Of a stretch of DNA of 64,000 nt, positions 26,643-35,102 are shown one piece after another. The DNA is from Epibacterium ulvae (GTDB taxonomy: Bacteria > Pseudomonadota > Alphaproteobacteria > Rhodobacterales > Rhodobacteraceae). How positions within the stretch are numbered: the stretch's first letter is position 1; every line of letters begins with the position of its first letter. The notes beneath the pieces were generated by a model. That model was given only the letters and a program-made list of their open reading frames with translations, did not search any database and was not told the origin of the DNA. Made by a program: the position numbers and the translations under genes. The stretch covers positions 310,001 through 374,000 of the forward strand of contig NZ_FMWG01000003.1 of NCBI RefSeq assembly GCF_900102795.1. The letters run 5' to 3'.

Positions 26643-27094
26643 GAACACACACGACCACTAATTTCATCGCCTGTACGTTCCGACCAAAAGCCTTCATCTA
26701 GACGGCCTCTTGGCTACTGCAGTAGTGCCAGGAGAGAGTTTCATGCTGAAACTCATCCTTGCACCTTTTACCACCACTTCAAAGCAAACATTGCTTGAAA
26801 GACATTGCAGTAAAACCAAAACAAGATCCGTTCGCGGCCTGAACAACAATAGCACCGATCAGGTTCGTTCCCCTACATTCCCGCTGCACCGAAACATGGT
26901 ATTTTCACACGAGAAATACCCTCTAGAAAAGTGAACCACTTTACATAATAAGTTTTTGATAAAAAGTAAAAAATATCTAGAAAAACCCATCACTTTGCGA
27001 CAGGTTTACGAAGAAGAGTGCCGAAGGTGTTTCATGCACACTAAAGCTCTCATCGTTGAGGCAAATACTTCGCGTTGCGTAAGGAATAAGTATA
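26643..27094. other. 452 bases between the two NTF2-like genes, no gene seen
   Basis: AT-rich. The only clear structure is a hairpin GAGTTTCA (26736-26743) / TGAAACTC (26747-26754) with a 3-base loop; no T-run follows, so it is not a convincing terminator. The part just before the second gene (26940-27090) probably holds its promoter. Confidence 0.4.
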
Positions 27095-27559
27095 ATGACT
27101 GCAACAAACAAAGAGCTGCTGGAAACATACCTTGATGAGGTCTGGTGCAAAGGAAACACTCACAAAATCAAAGATTTTTTAGCGATCGACCATGATATTA
27201 AAGGTACATATTATGATGGCGTAATGTCCATCGAAGACCTTACAGCACAAACCCATGCATTACATGCATTGGTCCAAAACCCGCACTACACAATCACGCA
27301 TGCTGTGGAACAAGAAGACACAATCTCTATTCGTGCGCTGTTCACACTCACTGCAGCACACAATACTGGGCAGTCCTTTACCATCCAAGTACACTTATTT
27401 ATGCGCGCCAAAGATGGAAAAATTGCCGAACTTTCAAGTTTGATTGACATGATGAGCCTATTTGAACATCTTGGGCAGCTTCCCTCAGACGTGTTGCCGA
27501 TCTGCATGACAGGACAAAGGCTCAGATGGGCAGAGGAAAGTTTGGAGCTGGAAAACTAA
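27095..27559 (+). CDS. NTF2-like (SnoaL-type) small protein, copy 2
   Basis: 154 residues (MTATNKELLETYLDEVWCKG). Same fold pattern as the upstream gene: KIKDFLAIDHDIKGTYYDGV, VQNPHYTITHAVEQEDTISIR, QSFTIQVHLFMRAKDGKIAEL, and the shared tail signature LFEHLGQLPSDVLPICMTGQRL. An NTF2-like domain protein, function unknown. AAGGAATAAGT lies upstream of the ATG. It has no recognisable operon partner; chrA begins 157 bases downstream. Confidence 0.7.
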   Translation: MTATNKELLETYLDEVWCKGNTHKIKDFLAIDHDIKGTYYDGVMSIEDLTAQTHALHALVQNPHYTITHAVEQEDTISIRALFTLTAAHNTGQSFTIQVHLFMRAKDGKIAELSSLIDMMSLFEHLGQLPSDVLPICMTGQRLRWAEESLELEN

Positions 27560-27716
27560 GCCAAAATTCCGGCTCGGACAGCGTGCATAAAGATGGCAAT
27601 CAGGTCAGGAGTTTTCATAGATATATGGGCCATGGGGCGTCATAGAATTTTTCAAATCCAGTGATATCGGTCAATGACGACACAAATCTGCCAACAGTCT
27701 TTGTGAAAGAACTCCA

Positions 27717-28961
27717 ATGCCAGTTGATTTTCCCGCGTTATTTCGATGTTTTCTACGCATCGGATTCCTTAGTTTTGGCGGGCCTGCTGCGCAAATAGCG
27801 TTGATGCATCAGGAGTTGGTCGAAAAACGCAAATGGCTGAATGAAGATAGCTTTCTACGTGGCCTGTCCTTTTGCATGCTTCTGCCTGGCCCCGAGGCGA
27901 TGCAATTGGCCACCTACATCGGCTGGCGATTAAAAGGCACAGTCGGAGGATTGATCGCGGGTCTTCTCTTTGTATTGCCCGGCAGCCTGGTCATCAGTTT
28001 GCTTTTATTCGCTTATGTCAGCTATCACGATACATCTTGGGCTGAAGGCGCATTTCTTGGCATCAAGGCCGCTGTTGTCGCAATAATCCTAAAAGCCCTG
28101 ATCGGACTATCACGTAAAGCGCTAAATGGGTCGATAGATATACTGATCGCGGGCATGGCGCTCCTTGCCTTGTTTCTGTTTGGCCTTCCCTTCCCTGTCG
28201 TCATACTCGCAGCTGGCAGCATCGGATTTTTTGTTCGCCACACTCAGGCGAATTATGAACAAAAGCTGACGGTCCATATAACCCCTCGCATCCGGGCTAT
28301 TTTGTCATGGGCTGCGCTCTGGCTCATTCCATTGATATTGCTCTCTATTGTTGGGGCCCCTTTTTTAGCCGCAATAGGTTGGTTCTTTGCAAAGCTTGCA
28401 GTGGTAAGCTTTGGCGGCGCGTATGCAACTCTCGCATACATGAGCCAAACTGTTGTTTCACAACAAGAGTGGATCAACCAAGGTCAGCTACTGGATGCAC
28501 TGGGTCTCGCAGAAACAACACCCGGCCCGCTGGTTTTGGTCACGCAATTTATTGCGATGCTCGCAGGCCATATCGAGGGTGGGTGGGATAGCGCATTCGC
28601 CGCTGGTCTGATTGCGCTTTGGGCGACGTTTATTCCCTGTTTTCTTTGGATATTCGCGGCGGCCCCATATGTAGAGACACTCACTGAACATCCCCGCATC
28701 GGACCAGCGCTTCAATCCATTTCGGCCTGTATCGTCGGTGTTATCGCCAATCTTGCAATGTGGTTCTTAATATCTCTGATATTTCGTCATGTATCCACAG
28801 TTGAGTTCGGTGCTATGTCACTTCTTTGGCCAGACATGTCCTCCGTGGACCCAATAGCTCTTTTATTGGTGTCTGTCGCACCTATGATCTTATGGGTCGT
28901 GAAAGGGAGTTTATGGCTCTTTCTACCACTAATGGCGATAGTTTCGCTGCTGCTACAATAG
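27717..28961 (+). CDS. chrA: Chromate transporter, two-domain CHR family
   Basis: 414 residues, the length of the long (two-domain) CHR proteins. The N-terminal CHR half begins LFRCFLRIGFLSFGGPAAQIALMHQELVEKRKWL and has LLPGPEAMQLATYIGWRLKG; the C-terminal half repeats the fold with FFAKLAVVSFGGAYATLAYM, QTVVSQQEWI and ALGLAETTPGPLVLVTQFI. About ten transmembrane helices. Members export chromate or sulfate by proton exchange; the substrate here is inferred. It stands alone. Confidence 0.9.
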   Translation: MPVDFPALFRCFLRIGFLSFGGPAAQIALMHQELVEKRKWLNEDSFLRGLSFCMLLPGPEAMQLATYIGWRLKGTVGGLIAGLLFVLPGSLVISLLLFAYVSYHDTSWAEGAFLGIKAAVVAIILKALIGLSRKALNGSIDILIAGMALLALFLFGLPFPVVILAAGSIGFFVRHTQANYEQKLTVHITPRIRAILSWAALWLIPLILLSIVGAPFLAAIGWFFAKLAVVSFGGAYATLAYMSQTVVSQQEWINQGQLLDALGLAETTPGPLVLVTQFIAMLAGHIEGGWDSAFAAGLIALWATFIPCFLWIFAAAPYVETLTEHPRIGPALQSISACIVGVIANLAMWFLISLIFRHVSTVEFGAMSLLWPDMSSVDPIALLLVSVAPMILWVVKGSLWLFLPLMAIVSLLLQ

Positions 28962-29101
28962 CTTATTCCGATGCACTATCGCATATCTCATATTAGTTTT
29001 TACACAAATCCCGCTTTGCAGTGTTGTGATTCCGCGCGTGATCCTCTTTAGTTCCGGCAAATTTCATCTATGCTAGGCGCAAAGACAAAAGGGCGAACAC
29101 C

Positions 29102-29587
29102 ATGACCCGTGAAATCGATTATGGCAATTTGATGCACACAGCGATGCGCAGTTTAATTAAGACTGTGCTTCAAGATGTTGCTGACAACGGCCTTCCTGGC
29201 AATCACCACTTCTTTATCACCTTCGACACCAACCACCCCGACGCCCAGCTGGCGGATTGGTTAAGTGACCGCTATCCCGGCGAGATGACGATCGTCGTGC
29301 AGCATTGGTTCGACAATCTTGTGATTGATGATGATGGGTTTGCCATCACGTTGAACTTTGGCGACAATCCTGAGCCACTCTACGTTCCACTGGATGCTAT
29401 TGCGACGTTTGTTGATCCTTCGGTTGAATTCGGCCTGCGCTTTGAAAGCGCTGAGCATGACGACGAAGACCTGGAAGACAGCATCGTGACTGAACTTGAA
29501 GATATCGCGAGCCGAGAAAGTGAACCAAAACCCGCCACTGAAAAGAAAGACGCGGATGTTGTTTCACTAGACAGCTTCCGCAAGTAA
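29102..29587 (+). CDS. sspB: SspB, ClpXP adaptor for ssrA-tagged proteins
   Basis: 161 residues of the alphaproteobacterial SspB family (PF04386): MTREIDYGNLMHTAMRSLIKTVLQDVADNG, HHFFITFDT, PGEMTIVVQHWFDNLVIDDDGFAITLNFGD, PLYVPLDAIATFVDP, then an acidic linker and a C-terminal ClpX-binding tail (ADVVSLDSFRK). It binds the tag added by tmRNA and delivers the protein to ClpXP. It lies about 3 kb downstream of the ssrA gene, with its own terminator. Confidence 0.93.
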   Translation: MTREIDYGNLMHTAMRSLIKTVLQDVADNGLPGNHHFFITFDTNHPDAQLADWLSDRYPGEMTIVVQHWFDNLVIDDDGFAITLNFGDNPEPLYVPLDAIATFVDPSVEFGLRFESAEHDDEDLEDSIVTELEDIASRESEPKPATEKKDADVVSLDSFRK

Positions 29588-29610
29588 AACCAAAGCTAAA
29601 CGACTTCTTC

Positions 29611-29645
29611 AAAAGAGGCGGCTGTAGTTCACAGCCGCCTCTTTT
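29611..29645. terminator. Bidirectional terminator, sspB and the 29663 gene
   Basis: A perfect 15-bp stem: AAAAGAGGCGGCTGT (29611-29625) with ACAGCCGCCTCTTTT (29631-29645), 5-base loop. The A- and T-runs at its ends serve both converging transcripts. Confidence 0.9.
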
Positions 29646-29662
29646 GCATACACATTCAAGGG

Positions 29663-30283
29663 TTATTGCAAACGCTCAAGAAAGCTTTGTACGCTGACCA
29701 GCGGCATCCCATTCCTATGAGATTTAAAATCCAGCATCAGCCCACCTTCAACAAGTGTGCGGTCATATTGCTGGATATCGTAGTTCCCATCAGGATCGAT
29801 AAACAGTGAATACACGGTGAGGGTATCCCCTATAATCCGCCCCCAGACATAAGGTTCACCTTTCAGCGGGTTTAATGGAACGGCGTGACCAAATACATTA
29901 TGGCGCATAGCTGCTGCAAAGATGCCTTCACGATCGCTTGGTCGAAATTCAACCTCGTAAGATTTGTTCTTTAGGCTTCCATCCTGACGCACACGCCCTG
30001 TCGTCCATTTTACCCAAAAACTTCCTTCGCCATCTCGAATCTGGACCTGCAAATGCCGTGTTTCAGCTTCACCAAGGGCGTTGGTCAAATGAGCTTCACC
30101 AGTATAGACACCCACAAACCTTGATATTTCCGACGTCGCAAAGGTTGCTTGCGTGGAAAGCGCAAGGAAAAATCCAAAAAGCAGTGCCAAAACTGCAAAA
30201 CACCCGCGCGGCACTAGAGAAAGCGCGATACCCTTTGCGGAATTATGTGTTCCATATCCGGCATGTCGCATAGTCAAAGGCAT
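29663..30283 (-). CDS. Exported protein of unknown function, about 206 aa
   Basis: A long N-terminal region with a hydrophobic core (CFAVLALLFGFFLALSTQA, about 28-46) looks like a signal peptide or anchor, followed by a beta-rich domain: ISRFVGVYTGEAHL, RHLQVQIRDGEGSFWVKWTTG, GIFAAAMRHNVFGHAVPLNPL, YVWGRIIGDTLTVYSLFIDPDGNYDIQQYDRTL and LMLDFKSHRNG. It resembles small lipocalin-like or DUF exported proteins of Rhodobacterales; no named family is certain. The exact start is unclear: GTG 30289, ATG 30283 and ATG 30271 all fit. Confidence 0.65.
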   Translation of the reverse strand: MPLTMRHAGYGTHNSAKGIALSLVPRGCFAVLALLFGFFLALSTQATFATSEISRFVGVYTGEAHLTNALGEAETRHLQVQIRDGEGSFWVKWTTGRVRQDGSLKNKSYEVEFRPSDREGIFAAAMRHNVFGHAVPLNPLKGEPYVWGRIIGDTLTVYSLFIDPDGNYDIQQYDRTLVEGGLMLDFKSHRNGMPLVSVQSFLERLQ

Positions 30284-30494
30284 CTCCACTTTGGTCTCAT
30301 AGTTACAATAGTACTCCGTATATCCATATCTAGTTTAAGTAATTAACTTTACACGAGACACAATAGGGTGAACTTAAATCAACCGCACGCGATTTAAAGC
30401 TTTCCCTAATTTAGCGGCGCTTTCGCCAATTGAACCGTACCGCACAGTGCGATACATGCCTACAAAAGCCCTTATTAGACGGAGAGGAGACACC

Positions 30495-31889
30495 ATGTCT
30501 GAAACTCGCACCGAAACAGACAGCTTTGGCCCGCTAGACGTACCTTCTGAAAAATACTGGGGCGCGCAGACGCAGCGCTCGATCATGAACTTCCCCATTG
30601 GCTGGGAAAAGCAGCCGGTCGCGATCGTGCGTGCACTTGGCGTGATCAAAAAAGCCTGTGCAATGGCGAACAAGGAAAGCGGAAAGCTGGACGCCAAGAT
30701 TGCGGATGCGATCATTCAGGCTGCGGGTGAAGTGTTTGAAGGTAAGTTTGACGATAACTTCCCACTGGTGGTTTGGCAGACGGGCTCTGGCACGCAATCC
30801 AATATGAATTCAAACGAAGTCATCGCCAACCGTGCGATTGAAATACTAGGCGGTGTTATTGGCTCTAAAGACCCGGTTCACCCCAACGACCATTGCAACA
30901 TGGGCCAGTCCTCTAACGACACCTTCCCCACAGCAATGCATATTGGTGCCGCCATGACAGTGCGTGACGTACTGTTGCCCGGCTTGACCAAACTCGCCGA
31001 AGGTTTGGAAGCCAAATCTGAAGAGTTCAAAGACATTATCAAAATCGGCCGCACCCATACGCAGGATGCAACGCCACTGACACTGGGCCAGGAATTTGGC
31101 GGCTACGCGCACCAAATCCGCCAAGGTATCGCACGTGTAGAAGCCGCCCTGCCCGGCATCTACGAGCTAGCGCAAGGTGGCACCGCTGTTGGGACTGGTC
31201 TGAACACTCAACACGGTTGGGGCGAAACCGTTGCAGCACACATGGCTGAAATCACCGGCCTGCCCTTTGTCACGGCGCCAAACAAATTTGAAGCGCTGGC
31301 GGCCCATGACGCGATGGTCTTTATGTCTGGCGCTTTGGCAACCGTCGCAGGCGCGATGTATAAGATCGCCAACGATATCCGCTTTTTGGGCTCTGGCCCG
31401 CGTTCTGGCTTGGGCGAGTTGATCTTGCCTGAGAACGAGCCCGGTTCATCCATCATGCCTGGTAAAGTGAATCCCACACAGGCCGAAGCAATGACCCAAG
31501 TGGCCGCGCATGTCATGGGCAACAATGCTGCAATGACCTTTGCAGGCAGCCAGGGTCACTTTGAACTAAACGTCTACAACCCAATGATGTCTTACAATCT
31601 GCTGCAATCCATGCAGCTGCTGGGTGATGTAGCGGACAGCTTTACCGAGCGTATGCTGAACGGCATCAAGGCGAACGAGCCACGCATTGAAAAACTGATG
31701 AAAGAGTCCCTGATGCTGGTGACAGCGCTGGCACCAACCATTGGCTATGACAATGCCACCACCGTTGCAAAAACAGCCCATAAAAATGGCACCACTTTGA
31801 AAGAAGAAGCCATCGCATTGGGGTTTGTAGATGCCGAAACTTTTGACGCAGTTGTGCGTCCTGAGCAGATGATTGGTCCAAAAGACTAA
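30495..31889 (+). CDS. fumC: Class II fumarate hydratase
   Basis: 464 residues from the ATG at 30495, preceded by GGAGAGGAGA; the frame is open 16 codons further upstream. Interconverts fumarate and malate in the TCA cycle, without iron-sulfur cluster. Landmarks: [68 protein letters not shown] and the SS loop [13 protein letters not shown] with the catalytic Ser. Its stop overlaps the start of the next gene (TAATG). Confidence 0.97.
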   Translation: MSETRTETDSFGPLDVPSEKYWGAQTQRSIMNFPIGWEKQPVAIVRALGVIKKACAMANKESGKLDAKIADAIIQAAGEVFEGKFDDNFPLVVWQTGSGTQSNMNSNEVIANRAIEILGGVIGSKDPVHPNDHCNMGQSSNDTFPTAMHIGAAMTVRDVLLPGLTKLAEGLEAKSEEFKDIIKIGRTHTQDATPLTLGQEFGGYAHQIRQGIARVEAALPGIYELAQGGTAVGTGLNTQHGWGETVAAHMAEITGLPFVTAPNKFEALAAHDAMVFMSGALATVAGAMYKIANDIRFLGSGPRSGLGELILPENEPGSSIMPGKVNPTQAEAMTQVAAHVMGNNAAMTFAGSQGHFELNVYNPMMSYNLLQSMQLLGDVADSFTERMLNGIKANEPRIEKLMKESLMLVTALAPTIGYDNATTVAKTAHKNGTTLKEEAIALGFVDAETFDAVVRPEQMIGPKD

Positions 31890-32086
31890 TGGATAAACCG
31901 GTCAACCTAAACCGGTTTAGAAAACAAAAAGCGCGGGCTGAAAAAAAGGCCCGCGCTGATCAAAATGCAGTGACATTTGGCAGAACCAAGGCTGAGAAAG
32001 ATCTGGACAAAGCCCGCAATGTCCAAAGCCTTCACAAGCTAGATCAGCACAAGCGCAGTGACGAGAAGCAGGATTCAAAGACATGA
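31889..32086 (+). CDS. DUF4169-family small basic protein
   Basis: 65 residues, very rich in Lys, Arg and Glu (PVNLNRFRKQKARAEKKARADQNAVTFGRTKAEKDLDKAR ... shortened). Predicted all-helical and soluble. The start overlaps the fumC stop by one base and the stop overlaps the next start by four, so fumC, this gene and the RHH gene are tightly coupled. Function unknown; charge suggests nucleic-acid or protein binding. Confidence 0.75.
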   Translation: MDKPVNLNRFRKQKARAEKKARADQNAVTFGRTKAEKDLDKARNVQSLHKLDQHKRSDEKQDSKT

Positions 32087-32307
32087 GCCTGCGCCCAAAA
32101 AAACATTCGCTGACCTTACGTGGCCATCGCACTTCTGTTTCCTTAGAGGACGATTTTTGGAACGCATTTCGCAAGATTGCTGCGCAAGACGGTCGTGCAA
32201 TCAACGAACTCGCAGCTGAAATTGATGAAACACGCGGAGAAGACTGCGGGCTTGCCTCCGCCATTCGATTGTTTGTCCTTCATCACTTGCAAAGCAGGCG
32301 ATCATGA
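32083..32307 (+). CDS. Ribbon-helix-helix domain protein, 74 aa
   Basis: MSLRPKKHSLTLRGHRTSVS, LEDDFWNAFRKIAAQDGRAINELAAEID, LASAIRLFVLHHL matches an RHH_4-type fold (one strand then two helices). RHH proteins bind operator DNA as dimers. The gene overlaps the preceding one by four bases, ending a fumC-DUF4169-RHH unit, an unusual setting for a regulator. It also overlaps the 3' end of the converging SDR gene by 6 bases. Confidence 0.75.
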   Translation: MSLRPKKHSLTLRGHRTSVSLEDDFWNAFRKIAAQDGRAINELAAEIDETRGEDCGLASAIRLFVLHHLQSRRS

Positions 32308-33087
32308 CCCCGTTTTCGTTTGCATACTTTCAATCATATTCAAAACCTGACGGCGTGGTAGCAGCGGCGTAATCCAGTTCAGCAGAAACGCCAGACGACC
32401 TTCGTTTATGGCTATTAATTTGCCCTTCTGCATGGCGTCATATCCGCATTTTGCAACCGAAGCAGGTGTCGCTCCTTTTTGTGCGGCAAGCCCCGTGTTT
32501 TCCAAACCGGCAGCGGCAACAAATTCCGTATGCACCAAACCGGGGCACAGCGCGGTTGAAGTTATCCCCGCTTTGCGCATTTCTTGATCAATAGATTGGC
32601 TGAACGACGTTACAAAGGCTTTGGTCGCGAAATACACTGCTTGATTAGGCCCGGGCATAAAGCTTGCAGTGGATGACACCTGCAACATTTTCCCACCGCC
32701 ACGCGTTTTCATTTCATTTCCAAACAGATAACTTAGTGCCACGAGTGCGGACACATTCAAGTCAATCATAGCCAGTGTTTTTTCTAGGTCTGCATTCAAG
32801 AATGGGCCATGCCCACCGAAACCTGCGTTGTTGATCAAAATGCCAACATCCAATCCCTTGGTTTTAACCGTCTCAAACAAAAGCTTTGCTTGTTCAGACG
32901 TGCCCACATCCATCGCAATCACGGTAACAGCCACGCCATGTGCTTTTTCTAACTCAGCTTTCAGCGCTTGCATCGGAGGTTCACGACGCGCAACGAGGAT
33001 CAGGTTTCCCCCTTTAGACGCATGATACCTTGCGAATTCAGCACCAATTCCTGATGACGCACCGGTAATCAAAGCTGTGGGGGTCAT
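32302..33087 (-). CDS. Short-chain dehydrogenase/reductase
   Basis: 261 residues from the ATG at 33085-33087 (MTPTALITGASSGIG), with GAGAAAATT upstream. Cofactor motif TGASSGIG (8-15), NNAG, catalytic Ser in QVSST and YFATK (Tyr/Lys pair). NADP-type (ARRE after the second strand). It is divergent from a TetR regulator with about 100 bases between. The cytosolic enzyme's substrate is unknown. Confidence 0.88.
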   Translation of the reverse strand: MTPTALITGASSGIGAEFARYHASKGGNLILVARREPPMQALKAELEKAHGVAVTVIAMDVGTSEQAKLLFETVKTKGLDVGILINNAGFGGHGPFLNADLEKTLAMIDLNVSALVALSYLFGNEMKTRGGGKMLQVSSTASFMPGPNQAVYFATKAFVTSFSQSIDQEMRKAGITSTALCPGLVHTEFVAAAGLENTGLAAQKGATPASVAKCGYDAMQKGKLIAINEGRLAFLLNWITPLLPRRQVLNMIESMQTKTGS

Positions 33088-33189
33088 AATTTTCTCCAGA
33101 ACTCGACACTTTCGTTTTGCTAAGCTAGGCACTCACATGTGAAATTCAACAGTTGTTGACGCAATTTATTACCGACATAATTAACCATT

Positions 33190-33741
33190 ATGAACGAACC
33201 TCTCACGACCAAAGAAAAACTCTTGATTGCAGCCCGAGACCTTTTCTGGACGCGCGGATACTCAAATGTATCGGTACGTGACATCACCCGTGCAGCCGGT
33301 GTAGATGCGGCACTTGTCTCACGGTATTTTGGTGGGAAAAAAGCACTGTTTGAAGCCACTTTAGAGCAAATCAATGGGTGGGAGGCACTTCAGGCCGAGC
33401 CTGACCAGATCTTATCTGCAGCAGTCGAGAGTTTTTCGCATCCTTATGATCCCAAAGCGGATACCTCCAATCCGTTTATTATGCTGATCACAAACGTCAT
33501 TGATCCCATAATGGGCGATACAATTCGACAATTGGTGCATGATGAAATGGCCTGCCCTTTGGCAGATAAATTAGGCAGCAAGCATAAAGAAACTCAAGCT
33601 GCGCTGTTACTTTCAGTCTTATTTGGTGTGGCTTTAATGCGGAAGAATTTCCAGATTGAACCACTCAAAACAATGTCGCGCGACGCGTTGATTGAACACA
33701 CAATACATTTGGGTCATGCAGCCCTCTCGTATAAAGACTAA
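33190..33741 (+). CDS. TetR-family transcriptional regulator
   Basis: 183 residues. N-terminal HTH (about 9-52: TKEKLLIAARDLFWTRGYSNVSVRDITRAAGVDAALVSRYFGGKKALFEATLE ... shortened) and a C-terminal ligand domain of helices with LFGVALMRKNFQIEP. Divergent from the SDR gene, which it probably represses; convergent with the P450 gene, overlapping its 3' end by four bases. Confidence 0.9.
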   Translation: MNEPLTTKEKLLIAARDLFWTRGYSNVSVRDITRAAGVDAALVSRYFGGKKALFEATLEQINGWEALQAEPDQILSAAVESFSHPYDPKADTSNPFIMLITNVIDPIMGDTIRQLVHDEMACPLADKLGSKHKETQAALLLSVLFGVALMRKNFQIEPLKTMSRDALIEHTIHLGHAALSYKD

Positions 33742-35102
33742 GCCGAGGCTTCCCTCCGAGAAAGCCCCAACTGTATTCCGTCTTTGCCTCTTACTGTCAG
33801 ATGGGCAACAGGCACCGGCGCGGGGGCAGAGATCAATGAAACACGATAGTCTTTTAGGATCATCGACAATAACAATACCCCCTCGACCATCGCAAATCCT
33901 GCCCCTGTACAGACACGCGCGCCGGTTGAAAATGGCATATACGCCTCTCTTTGGCATTTTTTCCCATTCTCGGTGGCCCATCGGTTAGGATCAAACCCGT
34001 CAGGATTGTCCCAAAGTTTAGTATGCCGGTGAAGATGCCAAGGGCTCAACACCATCTGTGATCCGGTGGGAATATCGCGCTCTCGAAAGCGTTCTGGGCA
34101 AGTCGACTCGCGCACCATCATTGGAACAGGAGGGAAAAGGCGTAATGTTTCGCGAAAAACGTCACGACTGATCTTAAGCTTTGACATGACTGCAAAATCA
34201 GGACCAGTGATCGCACCTGCCTCATCCGCGAGTTTGTCCTGCCATTCAGGATATTGTGCCATCAGGTACAGTGCCCACGCCAGCGCTGATGCGCTTGTTT
34301 CATGTCCTGCAAGAAAGAAAATAGCCACCTGATCAACCATCTCATCTGTTGTGAAATGATCTCCGGTTTCTGGATCTGCGGTTGACATGATTTTTGTTGC
34401 CAAATCATCCGGCGCAGTGCCCGCTTCGATTTCGTGCATACGGGTCTGCGTTAAAGTGGTTATAAGCCGCCGAATTTCAGCCGCGTTCTGCTTTGCTCCA
34501 CGGTTAAAAAACCTTGGCATCCAACGCGGCAGCGGCAGGAATGCGCCAAGATTTAATATAGGCTGGCTGCGCTGGTAGTCACGAAAGCGGTGAAACACCT
34601 GAGATGCAAGTTCATCCTCAATCGGAATTGAAAACAACGTGCGAAAGATCACATCTGCCGCGAGGTGAGAGGTAATCTCTTCCACCTCAATCACGTCTTT
34701 CTCTGCCTCAAGCCGCTCTAGCGCTGCTTGTCCCGCTGCAAACATCGCAGGAAAGGTTTCTTTTATCCGTCCACCTTCAAAGGCTGGATCAATGATCCGT
34801 CGTTGACGTTTCCACGTCGCGCCGTTGGTCAAGAAAACAGAGTTCCCCAATAAAGGCCGCAACCCTTCAGCAATGCGATTGGATTTGGGAAAATCATCCG
34901 GTCGTTTTCGCAAAATCTGATCAACCAAATCCGGTTGGTTCACCAAATAAGATCTGAAAAAGGGCGTGCGAAATTCTGCCATCCACGCGCCATACAGCCG
35001 CGCGGGCTGGGCAGACAGAATGTCTTTACGAAAGAGCTTTAGATACTGAAACAGTGAAACACGATCAGCACGTGACGGAGGTTTAGGCGGCAAACGTTCC
35101 AT
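33738..35102 (-). CDS. Cytochrome P450
   Basis: 454 residues. Heme Cys398 in FSTGARVCTGAGFA; I-helix oxygen-activation motif LAGHETSAS; ExxR in FRETLRLFPP; PERF-like CPERFRERDIPTG. It is a soluble P450 with a bacterial-type N-terminus. The substrate is unknown. Its start overlaps the stop of the alpha/beta hydrolase gene (TAATG at 35100-35104), so the two are co-translated. Confidence 0.93.
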   Translation of the reverse strand: MERLPPKPPSRADRVSLFQYLKLFRKDILSAQPARLYGAWMAEFRTPFFRSYLVNQPDLVDQILRKRPDDFPKSNRIAEGLRPLLGNSVFLTNGATWKRQRRIIDPAFEGGRIKETFPAMFAAGQAALERLEAEKDVIEVEEITSHLAADVIFRTLFSIPIEDELASQVFHRFRDYQRSQPILNLGAFLPLPRWMPRFFNRGAKQNAAEIRRLITTLTQTRMHEIEAGTAPDDLATKIMSTADPETGDHFTTDEMVDQVAIFFLAGHETSASALAWALYLMAQYPEWQDKLADEAGAITGPDFAVMSKLKISRDVFRETLRLFPPVPMMVRESTCPERFRERDIPTGSQMVLSPWHLHRHTKLWDNPDGFDPNRWATENGKKCQREAYMPFSTGARVCTGAGFAMVEGVLLLSMILKDYRVSLISAPAPVPVAHLTVRGKDGIQLGLSRREASA

